DNA of 50,391 nt, taken from positions 1-50,391 of the forward strand of contig ASPF01000017.1 of NCBI GenBank assembly GCA_000405685.1, in the 5' to 3' direction. The position numbers and the translations under genes are program-made. Positions 15,174-24,099 of the stretch are shown one piece after another. Source of the stretch: Candidatus Geocrenenecus sp. JGI 0000106-J15 (GTDB lineage Archaea; Thermoproteota; Nitrososphaeria_A; Caldarchaeales; Wolframiiraptoraceae). The notes beneath the pieces are model-generated. The model was not told the DNA's origin and did no database searches. It saw nothing but the letters and a program-made list of their open reading frames with translations. How positions within the stretch are numbered: the first letter of the stretch is position 1; every line of letters starts with the position of its first letter.

Positions 15174-16712
15174 TCACCTCTCTGAGTATGCACCCGTCAT
15201 CATTGCTCCTACAACCTCTTTCTGGGCTTCTTCTGCTTGGAGTATACTTACGAATCGGCCTTCATAGATCGGCGCTATCTTATCACTTATCTGTAAAACC
15301 TCATCGAGGTCATCCGATATCAAGAGTACACCCATTCCTTTCTCTTTACATTCAAGCAGCCTTTTTCTAACATATTCTGTAGCAGCAATATCTAAACCAG
15401 TTGTTGGTAGATTAGCGATCAACAGTTTTGATGTTTTTGGAATAACTCTACTCAATACTAGTCTTTGAAGGTTTCCACCAGAAAGGTATGCTGCTTTAGT
15501 GTTTATACTTGGAGCTACTACTTCAAATTCTGAAATAACTTTCTCCGCATATTCACGTATCTTCTTATAGTTTAAGAGACCTCTATTTACGAATTCTTTA
15601 TCAAAATATAGGCTCATTAAAATATTTTCAGCAAGTGAGAATCCTCCTATAACGCCGACTCCTAATCGTTCTGAGGGGATATATCCAATGCCCATCTTTA
15701 ATCTTTCAAGAACGGATGCATTGGTAATATCTCTACCCATGAAGATTATTCTTCCAGTCTCAACTCTACGGAGCCCTGCTAAAACCTCAGCTAATTCTTG
15801 CTGACCATTACCACTTACACCTGCAATCCCAAAGATTTCTCCTTCTCTAATAGTAAAGGAAACATTCTTAAGAGCTAGAAGACCTTTATCATTCATAGCT
15901 GATAGATTCTCCACCTTCAGTATTTCTCCACCAATACTTACTTTAGGCTTGCTGAGAACAAATAATACTTCTTTCCCAACCATGTGTTCAGCTAAAGCCT
16001 TCATTGTAGCATCTTTAGTTTCAATACGTTTTACTACTTTACCTCTTCTAAGGATTGTCACTCTATCGCTTATAGCGAAGACTTCAGGCAGCTTATGTGT
16101 AACGAAAGGAACCAATGCTATCTCCTGCCTACTCATAGATTTAAGAGAAGTGAGAAAAGCTTCAGTCTCTAGAGGTGTTAGAACAGAAGTTGGCTCATCA
16201 AGGATAAGTATCTTTGCACCCCGGTATAGAGCTCTTAAGATCTCTACTAGCTGCTGTTCTCCAGCAGATAGCTGCCACACTCTAGCATCTAGGTCTATCT
16301 TGAAACCATACTTTCTACATAATTCTTCTATATCTCTTCTCACCTTTTTGAAATCTAAGATTTTGCCAGCTTCAGGATGCCCTAAAATGATATTTTCTAA
16401 TACTGTATGGGCGGGTATCAGCTTCCTCTGTTGGTGAACCATTCCTATACCCATATTGATGGCATCTAATGGGGACCTAAACCTGACTTTTCTTCCATGC
16501 ACATAAATCTCTCCACGGTCAGGCTGTAAAACCCCGAACAAGATATTCATTAACGTAGTCTTTCCTGCACCATTCTCCCCCAAGATAGCATGAATCTCAC
16601 CTGACTTGAATTCGAGGTCTACATTATCAAGGGCAACCACCCCTCCTGGATATATTTTCGTCAACCCTCTAACCTCAAGGATTGCTTCTCCTCTGCCTAC
16701 TTCCCTATGCAT
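15174..16712 (-). CDS. ABC transporter ATPase, two fused ATP-binding domains (nucleoside/sugar type)
   Basis: A 512-residue tandem ATPase like RbsA or NupO. The first domain has Walker A GENGAGKT (45-52), signature LSAGEQQ and Walker B ILILDEPTSVLT. The second has a degenerate Walker A (GVSGNGQQEL), signature LSGGNLQR and an altered Walker B (LLIANLPTTGLD), the usual asymmetry for this class. It is the first gene of the operon ATPase-permease-permease and energises uptake of the ligand bound by the BMP protein. Confidence 0.9.
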   Translation of the reverse strand: MHREVGRGEAILEVRGLTKIYPGGVVALDNVDLEFKSGEIHAILGENGAGKTTLMNILFGVLQPDRGEIYVHGRKVRFRSPLDAINMGIGMVHQQRKLIPAHTVLENIILGHPEAGKILDFKKVRRDIEELCRKYGFKIDLDARVWQLSAGEQQLVEILRALYRGAKILILDEPTSVLTPLETEAFLTSLKSMSRQEIALVPFVTHKLPEVFAISDRVTILRRGKVVKRIETKDATMKALAEHMVGKEVLFVLSKPKVSIGGEILKVENLSAMNDKGLLALKNVSFTIREGEIFGIAGVSGNGQQELAEVLAGLRRVETGRIIFMGRDITNASVLERLKMGIGYIPSERLGVGVIGGFSLAENILMSLYFDKEFVNRGLLNYKKIREYAEKVISEFEVVAPSINTKAAYLSGGNLQRLVLSRVIPKTSKLLIANLPTTGLDIAATEYVRKRLLECKEKGMGVLLISDDLDEVLQISDKIAPIYEGRFVSILQAEEAQKEVVGAMMTGAYSER

Positions 16713-17513
16713 ATCCTAATACCCCATCCTTCTCCGATGCTATCATCAACTACTATCCCATATTTTAAGATTAGATATGTGCGCTAGTCATTTTAAATAA
16801 CAAGGGTTACATATAGTAAAGCTAGGAGAGTTGAAAGAAAAAAATTAATAGGATGACTGTGAGGGGGTAGAAAGACAAAAAATTCTTAACCTATGATTAT
16901 ACATATTCTTTACTTTTTTCTTTTTTTACTGATCTGGCTTGAGAACTTTTTATAATTTCCTCCTTTAGATATATAAGGACGATCCTCTCGGCCAGCCAAT
17001 TTATTTCTTCAAGGTTTTTCTATCTCCTAGCTAGCAGCTGTCTTCTTGAATAAATTCTCGTTCTTAAACTCCATCTGTATATTGGAAACTACAGATAATT
17101 CTTCTACCTGAATCCTTCATGAACAATCTTCATGGAAGCTGATCTTAATCCAGCCAGCTTCTCCAAGAACCCGACATAATTCTTCGAGATAAATCTTTGA
17201 AATTCTTCTATTGAAACTTTAGGCTCCTCTTCTTAATTCTTGAACTATTCTCGTCATACAAAATACTCGATGTAAACTTTTTTAACAATTCAACAATATC
17301 AATATATTATATTCTCTAGAATCTCATATCATCTACAATTACGTAGCAGCATATTCTTAAAGACGTAGCTAACACTACATGTAAACTTAACGCAAGAATA
17401 GGATATAAATTCTAGAGCTATCCTGTGAGCTAGAAAAACCGAATATAAAATATGGAAGATAATAGAGCTAAGTATAAAAAATGCCATGAAACATTAGTTA
17501 ATTGAATATAGTA
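16713..17513. other. Gene-poor stretch upstream of tRNA-Glu
   Basis: About 800 nt without an intact gene. It holds decayed minus-strand ORF pieces (16897-17232), a T-rich tract near 16908-16929, and a TATA-like GTATAAAA near 17472-17479 about 40 nt upstream of tRNA-Glu. No structured RNA other than the tRNA was recognised. Confidence 0.5.
16897..17232 (-). pseudogene. Possible decayed gene in fragments
   Basis: Three consecutive minus-strand open pieces in order, in different frames and split by stops: 17104-17232 (contains SIEEFQRFISKNYVGFLEKL), a short Met-started piece (MEFKNENLFKKTAAS), and 16897-17019 (contains LEEINWLAERIVLIYLKEEI). Their composition (amphipathic, Lys/Glu/Leu-rich) looks like ordinary archaeal protein. 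No family was recognised. Frame shifts and stops suggest an inactivated gene, but chance ORFs in AT-rich DNA remain possible. Confidence 0.3.
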
Positions 17514-17588
17514 GCTCCGGTAGTATAGCCCGGACAAGTATACGGGCCTTTCGAGCCCGGGACCCGGGTTCAAATCCCGGCCGGAGCA
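17514..17588 (+). tRNA. tRNA-Glu (anticodon UUC)
   Basis: Acceptor arms GCTCCGG (17514-17520) and CCGGAGC (17581-17587) pair fully; discriminator A at 17588. The anticodon stem CGGGC/GCCCG encloses loop CTTTCGA, giving anticodon TTC (Glu). The T arm is CCGGG-TTCAAAT-CCCGG. The D arm has the short, G-U-containing stem typical of tRNA-Glu. No intron and no encoded CCA. Confidence 0.95.
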
Positions 17589-17947
17589 AAAATTCTAAAA
17601 TCTAAAAATACTTCATCATAATAATTTCTGCAAGTGATTTTTCATGTAAAAATTTTGTAAACTATGATGATTTCGAGTGGAAAGATGACTGGCCTATTTA
17701 ATGGGGCTATAGACCGGAGTACGTAGGTTTCCTATTATCAGAACGTTGGACACCTTCATTCCTATAACTCTGCACTATTGAGTCAAAGGGTTATGGATCT
17801 CGCCACTACAACTACACATTTCCACAGCTTTTTACCATATGTCAAAAATTAGTCTATCTTTACTTAGTTCGATCTAACCGGCTAGCCTGAGACAAGGACG
17901 ACCTTATTATCTCTTGTAGTTAAGAATGAATTTAAAATCTTTAAATA
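17589..17947. other. Intergenic stretch after tRNA-Glu
   Basis: About 360 nt with no gene recognised on either strand. It contains an ATGATGA (17664-17670) resembling a C box, but no matching D box at the right spacing, so no C/D RNA is called. The end of the stretch is the promoter region for the gene at 17948. Confidence 0.4.
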
Positions 17948-19579
17948 ATGATTGGTAGATGGTTACAGAGAATGGATTTGAAGAAGACATTCTTCTCAAT
18001 GCTGGTTTTAGCGGTATTATTGCTTTCATATTCCTACTGTGTTGTTGAGAGTAGAGAGCCTGCACTGGAGAGGTTGATCGAAGTAGATAGACATGGTTTC
18101 CTATATGTTATTGATAATATTCCATTAAATGATGGATATGTTGAGGTTGGATTTCCAAGACAGCTTCTATCAAGTCTCGTCGATTACTATACGCTTGATG
18201 GGAGCATTGAACTAAAGATCGAAGGACAGGTATTCTGGCTTAAAGTATCACCTAAACAATCTTCTAGCAGTGTAAAGCTGATAACTATCTTTGGAGATTT
18301 AGTGAAGAGAAGCGGGACAGAGACTTTCAAGGTAGAGTTTCCAGCAAATCCTGTAACTAGAGAAAATCTTGAAAACATCAATCTTAGAATAATCCTGCCT
18401 GAAGGTTCTAACATAAGTAAGATTTTACCTTCAACATTTGAGATTGGAGAGAATAATTTAGAGGCACAGGGTACATTGTCTATAGATACTACTCAGGTTC
18501 ATAACCTACAATTAGAGTTCGCTGTAGGAGAGATCAGCTTACTTAAACCTATCTACACCTATCTTACGCTAGACTTGTCTACAAAACAAGCTGAGTATAA
18601 TGTTAAGCTCACATTAAGAGATGGAAACACTATTGATAGTTTCTACTTCAATCTACCTAATGGTTCAAGGGTTCTCGAGACTAGAGACTATTTAAAGAAG
18701 CTCTCAAATAGCTACGATGAGCAGACTGGTAAGCTTAGAGTATCTTTTGATAGAACACTAAAAGCAGGTGAAAGCCAGACGATAATAATCAAGTTTGAGC
18801 CTCCTGAGAATTTCTTTTACAAGGTTGGAGAAGAATCTTTATCGGTGTCTCCTTACTTGCCATTTAATCTAAGTACTCCAGACTATAGAGTTAGCATCAT
18901 CCTGCCATCTATGGAATATGTCTCCTCAAGTCTTGACCCAATAGAGGTAAAGAAGATCTATCCTGAGAAGACTCTTCTAACATTCTCTTTAGGGACTGCA
19001 TCCCCATTAACTATGGATTTCAAGAAGCTGGATGTAATCGTTAGACCTGTTCCAAGCATGTTCTCATTCATTCCGTACATGTTGGGTTTATCGATAATAG
19101 TGTTGATCATCGGGGTTCTAACTCATTCTTTGGAACCCGCCTTCAAGCCTTCATTGAAAGAATATGAAGAAAAGGCTAGAAAATTAATTGATGAAGTCGA
19201 GGGATTGGTGAGTTCATGTAGAGTGATTGCTGAGCTAGTAACGAGTAAGAAGATACTAGATAAAGGATATGTTAGACCGAGAATACTAGAAGTTAGGAAT
19301 GATGTTGCTCGACATGTGAGTAGGATAGCTAGTTTTTCAGTAGACTTAAAGAAGACTTATCCTGACACAGTAGATAAGATAGATTCATTAATAGTAACAT
19401 CAAGAATGATCCAAGAATCTATTGAGCATCTCTGGACACAAACCCATAGATACCTTACAGGGAGCATAGCAAAAACATTATTCACTAAACAAGTAGAAGA
19501 GGACTATAGAAATATTACTAAATATTTAGATAGACTGGTCAAAGAAGGAGAATCATTAAGAAAACTTTTATCTAGATAG
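17948..19579 (+). CDS. Membrane-anchored surface protein of unknown function
   Basis: Not recognised. The 543-residue product has a signal-like hydrophobic stretch (about 13-29), a long beta-rich extracellular part (about 40-365) with two similar-looking sheets of alternating residues (SLLKPIYTYLTLDL, YNVKLTLRDGNTI), one membrane segment (about 373-395, IPYMLGLSIIVLIIGVL), and a 145-residue helical cytoplasmic tail rich in Lys and Glu. The layout resembles a cell-surface sensor or glycan-related scaffold. Its end overlaps the convergent DUF354 gene by 12 nt. No TATA box at the expected distance is obvious. Confidence 0.75.
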   Translation: MIGRWLQRMDLKKTFFSMLVLAVLLLSYSYCVVESREPALERLIEVDRHGFLYVIDNIPLNDGYVEVGFPRQLLSSLVDYYTLDGSIELKIEGQVFWLKVSPKQSSSSVKLITIFGDLVKRSGTETFKVEFPANPVTRENLENINLRIILPEGSNISKILPSTFEIGENNLEAQGTLSIDTTQVHNLQLEFAVGEISLLKPIYTYLTLDLSTKQAEYNVKLTLRDGNTIDSFYFNLPNGSRVLETRDYLKKLSNSYDEQTGKLRVSFDRTLKAGESQTIIIKFEPPENFFYKVGEESLSVSPYLPFNLSTPDYRVSIILPSMEYVSSSLDPIEVKKIYPEKTLLTFSLGTASPLTMDFKKLDVIVRPVPSMFSFIPYMLGLSIIVLIIGVLTHSLEPAFKPSLKEYEEKARKLIDEVEGLVSSCRVIAELVTSKKILDKGYVRPRILEVRNDVARHVSRIASFSVDLKKTYPDTVDKIDSLIVTSRMIQESIEHLWTQTHRYLTGSIAKTLFTKQVEEDYRNITKYLDRLVKEGESLRKLLSR

Positions 19580-20635
19580 AGCCTCTGTAAACCATTTAAC
19601 AATATTTTTCTCAGGGTCTTTCATCATCTTCCAGATCTTCCTAGACCTTTCCCTAGAGACCTCAGAAACATCATCAATATTCTTTAACATATTCTGTAAT
19701 GCTTTCAGGGATTTATCTAGACCCACAAAATGTTTCACTAATCCTACCTGAGATAAAAATCTAAGTATAGCTGGTTGTTTACCAGGGTAGATTGATATGC
19801 ATGGTTTTCCCATGAGTGCTGCTTCCTGAGTCATTGTCCCTCCCCCGCCGATAAAGATCATTGAATAATATATGAGGTGGCTTGCAAAAACAGGCTTACT
19901 TACAACTAGTGTATCTCTACCCATTAAGAAACTCTCCGCTAATTGAGTTTGTTCTCTATATCTTGCTAGGACTAAAACTTTCATACCATATCTTCTAACG
20001 ACATCTAGGAGATTTGCAAGTGCCTTCATATATTGAGCATCGTCAATCATCAAGTATGAGGCTGCAGACTCGGGAAGTCTAACTAAAACATATTCGCCCT
20101 CAATGTTAAGGTCCTTGATTATGGTACTATCTGGATGAAAGTCTTTCAACCAGAAGTAAGGATCGAGTACTCTATACTTCTTAATCTGGGAAGGTTTTAC
20201 ACCATATCTTATCCATTCACTGCTTTCTATAATCCAGGGTGTTAATATTTGTCTAGAGAAAGATGCAGTGAGAAAGTTTACTGGAGAGTGAGGAGAATCT
20301 GATGCAAGTATATGCGGCTTCTGAAGTCCATAAGCTATTCTTGATGCTTCAATGGAACCACTTGAAACTACAAGATCGATTTCCTCGATTGGAACTTCAT
20401 CAAAAAGGAGTTTGAGTCTCTCAATACTTGCTTTAAGTTTATCTCTTAAAGTGTATCCACCAAATCTACCGATAATTTTTATTTCCCAATCTCTAAAAAC
20501 CTCCTCGATCAAGCCATCTAGCTGCTCGTATCTTCTAGAGGTGAGGAATACGGTGTATCCATGATTCTTAAGAATTTTAGCTATTGATGTAAAGTAGAAA
20601 AGCTGCTTAGGAGTCAGTATATCGAGCCAAAGCAT
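19568..20635 (-). CDS. DUF354-family protein (glycosyltransferase/epimerase-like fold)
   Basis: The 355-residue protein begins MLWLDILTPKQLFYFTSIAK, the hallmark of DUF354, and has a C-terminal sugar-nucleotide-type region with SMIFIGGGGTMTQEAALMGKPCIS (about 257-280). This GT-B-like fold is shared with UDP-GlcNAc 2-epimerases and MurG-type transferases. Next to a GPT-family transferase and a sugar dehydrogenase on the other strand, it probably works in surface glycan or glycolipid synthesis. The exact reaction is unknown. Confidence 0.8.
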   Translation of the reverse strand: MLWLDILTPKQLFYFTSIAKILKNHGYTVFLTSRRYEQLDGLIEEVFRDWEIKIIGRFGGYTLRDKLKASIERLKLLFDEVPIEEIDLVVSSGSIEASRIAYGLQKPHILASDSPHSPVNFLTASFSRQILTPWIIESSEWIRYGVKPSQIKKYRVLDPYFWLKDFHPDSTIIKDLNIEGEYVLVRLPESAASYLMIDDAQYMKALANLLDVVRRYGMKVLVLARYREQTQLAESFLMGRDTLVVSKPVFASHLIYYSMIFIGGGGTMTQEAALMGKPCISIYPGKQPAILRFLSQVGLVKHFVGLDKSLKALQNMLKNIDDVSEVSRERSRKIWKMMKDPEKNIVKWFTEALSR

Positions 20636-20795
20636 CTACATTAGGGGTTAGAAGTATCTACTATAATGTTTTTCGCTAAGGATTATTTAGGGATCATATT
20701 CAAAATTTGTTACTTTAGGATATACTCATAAATAAAAGAATCATTATTGCTTTAGAATCTCTAGAATTTTCCCTCTAAGAATCCTTGAATAGGAA

Positions 20796-20823
20796 TCTTT
20801 TAAAATAAGTTTACTTAAGGAGA
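20796..20823 (+). promoter_or_regulatory. TATA box and ribosome-binding site for the GPT-family gene
   Basis: CTTTTAAAAT near 20797-20806 is a TATA-like element, and AAGGAGA (20817-20823) is a good ribosome-binding sequence 9 nt before ATG 20833. The two decide the start of the downstream gene. Confidence 0.5.
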
Positions 20824-20832
20824 TAAGAGATT

Positions 20833-21810
20833 ATGATTACACTTTTCATGGTTTTCATTTCAACCTTAATCCTAGTATTACTGCTAACTCAATTGTTAAT
20901 AAAAGCTGGAGGAAGACTAAATCTAACAGGAGTAGATATACATAAGCCTAATAAACCATCTATACCTAAGACAGGTGGACCTGCACTAGTGATCGGAGTA
21001 GTAACAGGTCTTATAATATATCTTCTTGTTGAAGGATTTTCTACTGAGTTAGTTGCATTGATTTATTCTTCCCTTATTGCAGCTTTAATCGGTTTAGTAG
21101 AAGATATTAGAGGAGAGATCAATCCAAAGGTTAAACCATTATTACTAGTCATTGCAGGTATACCTATCCTTGCATTATCTGTTTATACTCCTCGACCAGT
21201 TCTACCTTTCATAGGGGCCACAAGACTAACCAAGATCTATCCCTTCCTTATTCTTGTAAGCTACCCAGTAGTTTGCAATGCTGTTAATAGCATAGATGTC
21301 TTGAACGGATCTATTTCTTTTACATCTATAGCTTTCTTCACTGCCATTCTAGTTGTTTCAGCAATCCATGGCCTCGAATATCCATTGATAGTTTCAGCGA
21401 TCATGTTAGCGGCATTAGCAGGATTCGCTATCTATAACAAGTATCCTTCAAGAGTGTTTGCTGGTAATTCTGGAAGCTTATTTATTGGATCAGTAATGGT
21501 CTCAACAGCCATTATTGGAAGAGTAGAAGTTGTTGCGATAGTTGCTCTCCTACCACATATAATGAATGAGATGCATGTAATATTTTCTATGCGTGGGTTA
21601 AGATCTGCAAAACAGTATAATTCTCGACCGATAACAATTGAGAACGGATTAATTTCGGCTAACCCTGATGAGAAAGCACCGATAACTCTTGTAAGAATAC
21701 TTTCCGCTAAGATAAAAACTAGAGAAGATAGCTTGGTAAAATCTATGTTTGTGCTCTCACTCTATTCTATGATGCTGGCAATTTTAACTAATATACTATT
21801 TATGAGGTGA
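20833..21810 (+). CDS. GPT/MraY-family phospho-N-acetylhexosamine transferase
   Basis: A 325-residue integral membrane protein with about nine to ten hydrophobic segments. It has the family motifs HKPNKPSIPKTGGPALVIG (about 37-55), ALIGLVEDIRG, CNAVNSIDVLNG (about 149-160) and FAGNSGSLFIGS (about 209-220). Members move a sugar-1-phosphate from a UDP-sugar onto a polyprenyl or dolichyl phosphate; the archaeal counterpart starts N-glycan assembly (AglH/Alg7 type). The neighbouring DUF354 and sugar-dehydrogenase genes support a glycan role. Confidence 0.85.
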   Translation: MITLFMVFISTLILVLLLTQLLIKAGGRLNLTGVDIHKPNKPSIPKTGGPALVIGVVTGLIIYLLVEGFSTELVALIYSSLIAALIGLVEDIRGEINPKVKPLLLVIAGIPILALSVYTPRPVLPFIGATRLTKIYPFLILVSYPVVCNAVNSIDVLNGSISFTSIAFFTAILVVSAIHGLEYPLIVSAIMLAALAGFAIYNKYPSRVFAGNSGSLFIGSVMVSTAIIGRVEVVAIVALLPHIMNEMHVIFSMRGLRSAKQYNSRPITIENGLISANPDEKAPITLVRILSAKIKTREDSLVKSMFVLSLYSMMLAILTNILFMR

Positions 21811-21817
21811 GTACTGC

Positions 21818-22054
21818 ATGTCTTTACTAAGAAATACCTTGATAGTCCTCATACTCTTAACGATCGCTTGGGCTGGGTTCCTCTCTATAACATTCATACT
21901 TGCATATACATTGTTTCCTGCTATAGAGTATACGGATGGAAGCTTGACACTTGGATTACTGAGAGTCGCCGTAGGGATAATCGTGATCACCTTATGGATA
22001 TATGGATGGTATACACTAACAAAGATATGGCTACGTAAAATGTTGTCAGAATAA
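21818..22054 (+). CDS. Small two-segment membrane protein
   Basis: A 78-residue protein with two hydrophobic helices (about 7-31 and 44-64) and short basic ends. It starts 7 nt after the GPT-family stop and probably shares its mRNA. No family was recognised; a partner or assembly factor for the transferase is a guess from position. Confidence 0.6.
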   Translation: MSLLRNTLIVLILLTIAWAGFLSITFILAYTLFPAIEYTDGSLTLGLLRVAVGIIVITLWIYGWYTLTKIWLRKMLSE

Positions 22055-22119
22055 ACCAAAAATAGTAACTTCTAAACTTATAGTAGTATAGGTTTGAGAT
22101 AGGTAGGTGTTAAGAGATA

Positions 22120-23073
22120 TTGAACGTTGGTGTTGTAGGTGTAGGCTTCTGGGGGAGAAATCATGTAAGAGTATTTTCTGAACTACCCTATGTAAAAGTT
22201 GAAGCAGTCTGTGATATTGACTATACGAGGGCAAGAGATGTAGCTGTGAAATTTAATATTGCAAATTATCATTCAAGCCTAGATGAGATGCTCAAGAAGC
22301 ATAGCTTAGATGCTGTCTCAATATGTACTCCATCTATTAGTCATGCAGAATTAACTATAAAATGTCTTGAAGCAGGAGTAAACGTCTTCGTTGAGAAGCC
22401 TCTTGCTTCAACTCTAGATGAATGTATGAAGATTATAGATACTGCGAGATCTTGTAATAAAGTTGTTATGACAGGATATATTGAGAGGTTTAATCCAAGT
22501 GTAAGAAAGGCGAAAGAGCTTTTAAAAAATGGAGAGATTGGAGATATAATCATGTCTCATAGTAGAAGGATAGGGTGGTGGCCAGAGAGGATAGGTGATG
22601 TAGGAGTAGTAAAGGATACAGCTATACATGATATAGACCTAGCGAGACATATATTCGGAGATGAACCTTCACAAGTATATGCGAGGGGTGGGAGACAGAA
22701 ACACACTATAGCGGAAGACCATGTGCAGGCAATACTATCATTTAAAGATGATGATAAAACAGCATTTATTGAAGCAAACTGGCTAACTCCTAGAAAGAAG
22801 AGAGAGATGTATATTACAGGCTCGAACGGTGTAATAACTATACAGTTTCTAACACAGCAACTAGTAATAGAGAAAGCAGACAAGGTTTTAGAACCCTTGC
22901 TAAAATATGAAGAACCTTTAAAGAATGAGCTAGCATATTTTGCTGAGTGCCTCTTAAATAAACATAAACCGATGCCAGATGAAGTAGACGGTGCTAAAGC
23001 AATAGCAATTGCAGAAGCAATAATTAAATCAATTCAGACAAACAGATCCGTAGAGATAGAAGAAATAAGATAG
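22120..23073 (+). CDS. Gfo/Idh/MocA-family sugar(-nucleotide) dehydrogenase
   Basis: A 317-residue NAD(P)-dependent oxidoreductase. The Rossmann motif GVVGVGFWGRNH lies at the N-terminus (about 4-15), VFVEKPLA (about 90-97) holds the catalytic-site Lys, and HDIDLARHIFG (about 169-179) holds the conserved His. It resembles UDP-N-acetylglucosamine 3-dehydrogenases. The start is TTG at 22120, since no ATG is usable upstream. It follows the GPT-family and small membrane genes in the same direction and may feed modified sugars to that pathway. Confidence 0.85.
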   Translation: MNVGVVGVGFWGRNHVRVFSELPYVKVEAVCDIDYTRARDVAVKFNIANYHSSLDEMLKKHSLDAVSICTPSISHAELTIKCLEAGVNVFVEKPLASTLDECMKIIDTARSCNKVVMTGYIERFNPSVRKAKELLKNGEIGDIIMSHSRRIGWWPERIGDVGVVKDTAIHDIDLARHIFGDEPSQVYARGGRQKHTIAEDHVQAILSFKDDDKTAFIEANWLTPRKKREMYITGSNGVITIQFLTQQLVIEKADKVLEPLLKYEEPLKNELAYFAECLLNKHKPMPDEVDGAKAIAIAEAIIKSIQTNRSVEIEEIR

Positions 23074-23131
23074 ACTACAATTATTGTAAAGATTGATTAT
23101 TGTAACTTCACCATTATTTTAGATGGATAAT

Positions 23132-23138
23132 CTATAAA
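23132..23138 (+). promoter_or_regulatory. TATA box upstream of the UbiA-family gene
   Basis: CTATAAA lies about 40 nt upstream of the ATG at 23176, which gives a short leader of about 10-15 nt. No ribosome-binding sequence is visible. Confidence 0.45.
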
Positions 23139-23175
23139 TCTAGGAATAATGAATTCATCTAAATGATCAACAAAA

Positions 23176-24093
23176 ATGTCTAGCTGGAAGGCATGGATTA
23201 GGATCATAAGAGCTAAGTTTTTCTTAGCAGGTATACCCTCTATTATACTTGGAGTAGCTCTCGCAGTCTACTGGACTGGATACTTTAATCTCTTAAACTT
23301 CATGTTGTCTCTAGTCGGAGTCATTCTAGCAATGATTGGAACATATACGTTTAATGAATACTATGATTTTAAGACGGGGGTAGACGTTATTACTCCAATT
23401 GAAAATGTAACACCATTTAATGCTGGGAGTAGGATAATTCCAGCTGGGATTCTTGAACCTGAGCCTGTGCTCAAGCTAGGCATTATAGCATGGATACTAT
23501 ACTCCTTAATCGCTGTATACTTTACTCTCACTATAGGCTGGATAATCATTCCACTATCTCTTATAGGATTCATATCTGGAGCATTCTATACTATGCCACC
23601 TTTCAAGTGGGCTTATAGAGGGATGGGAGAATTTCTGATAGGCTTAAACTATGGCCTATTAATTACCTTTGGAAGTTATTACGTTCAAGCTACGAGTCTT
23701 CCAGTCGAGTTTATTATTCTACCTTCACTTATACCAAGCTTACTAATAACAGCTGTAATCTGGATAAATGAGTTTCCAGACTACCCTGCAGATAAAACAG
23801 TAGGAAAGATTAATCTCGTAGTTAGATTAGGATTAGAAAGAGCAAGAGCAATCTATTATTTCTTAGCATTAAGCATCTACATAGTTTTATTGGTAGGAGT
23901 CTTTCTACAGGTAATTCCTCAAACAGGATTAATAGTACTTTTAACATTACCTATAACGTATAATAACATTACTTTGCTTAAGAAGTACTATAATATTCCA
24001 AGGAAGCTTATTCCTGCTATGCGTGGAACAATCTTATTATTCGTTACTTCAACTCTTCTCTTAGCTTTAGGATATGTTCTAGCCTTATGGTGA
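23176..24093 (+). CDS. UbiA-family prenyltransferase
   Basis: A 305-residue membrane protein with about eight to nine segments. Both Asp-rich motifs are present: NEYYDFKTGVD (about 61-71) and NEFPDYPADKTVGK (about 197-210). Members attach a polyprenyl chain to an aromatic or other acceptor (quinones, haem, archaeal lipids). It is followed after 6 nt by a radical SAM/SPASM gene, so the pair may act in one cofactor or quinone pathway. It does not show the short form expected of geranylgeranylglyceryl-phosphate transferase with certainty; MenA-like is a reasonable alternative. Confidence 0.85.
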   Translation: MSSWKAWIRIIRAKFFLAGIPSIILGVALAVYWTGYFNLLNFMLSLVGVILAMIGTYTFNEYYDFKTGVDVITPIENVTPFNAGSRIIPAGILEPEPVLKLGIIAWILYSLIAVYFTLTIGWIIIPLSLIGFISGAFYTMPPFKWAYRGMGEFLIGLNYGLLITFGSYYVQATSLPVEFIILPSLIPSLLITAVIWINEFPDYPADKTVGKINLVVRLGLERARAIYYFLALSIYIVLLVGVFLQVIPQTGLIVLLTLPITYNNITLLKKYYNIPRKLIPAMRGTILLFVTSTLLLALGYVLALW

Positions 24094-24099
24094 ATTATC

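Noticed and set aside
16908..16929. T-rich tract as a terminator
   Set aside because: No plus-strand gene ends upstream of it, so there is nothing for it to terminate.
17664..17700. C/D box RNA starting at ATGATGA
   Set aside because: No CTGA D or D' box occurs at the proper spacing.
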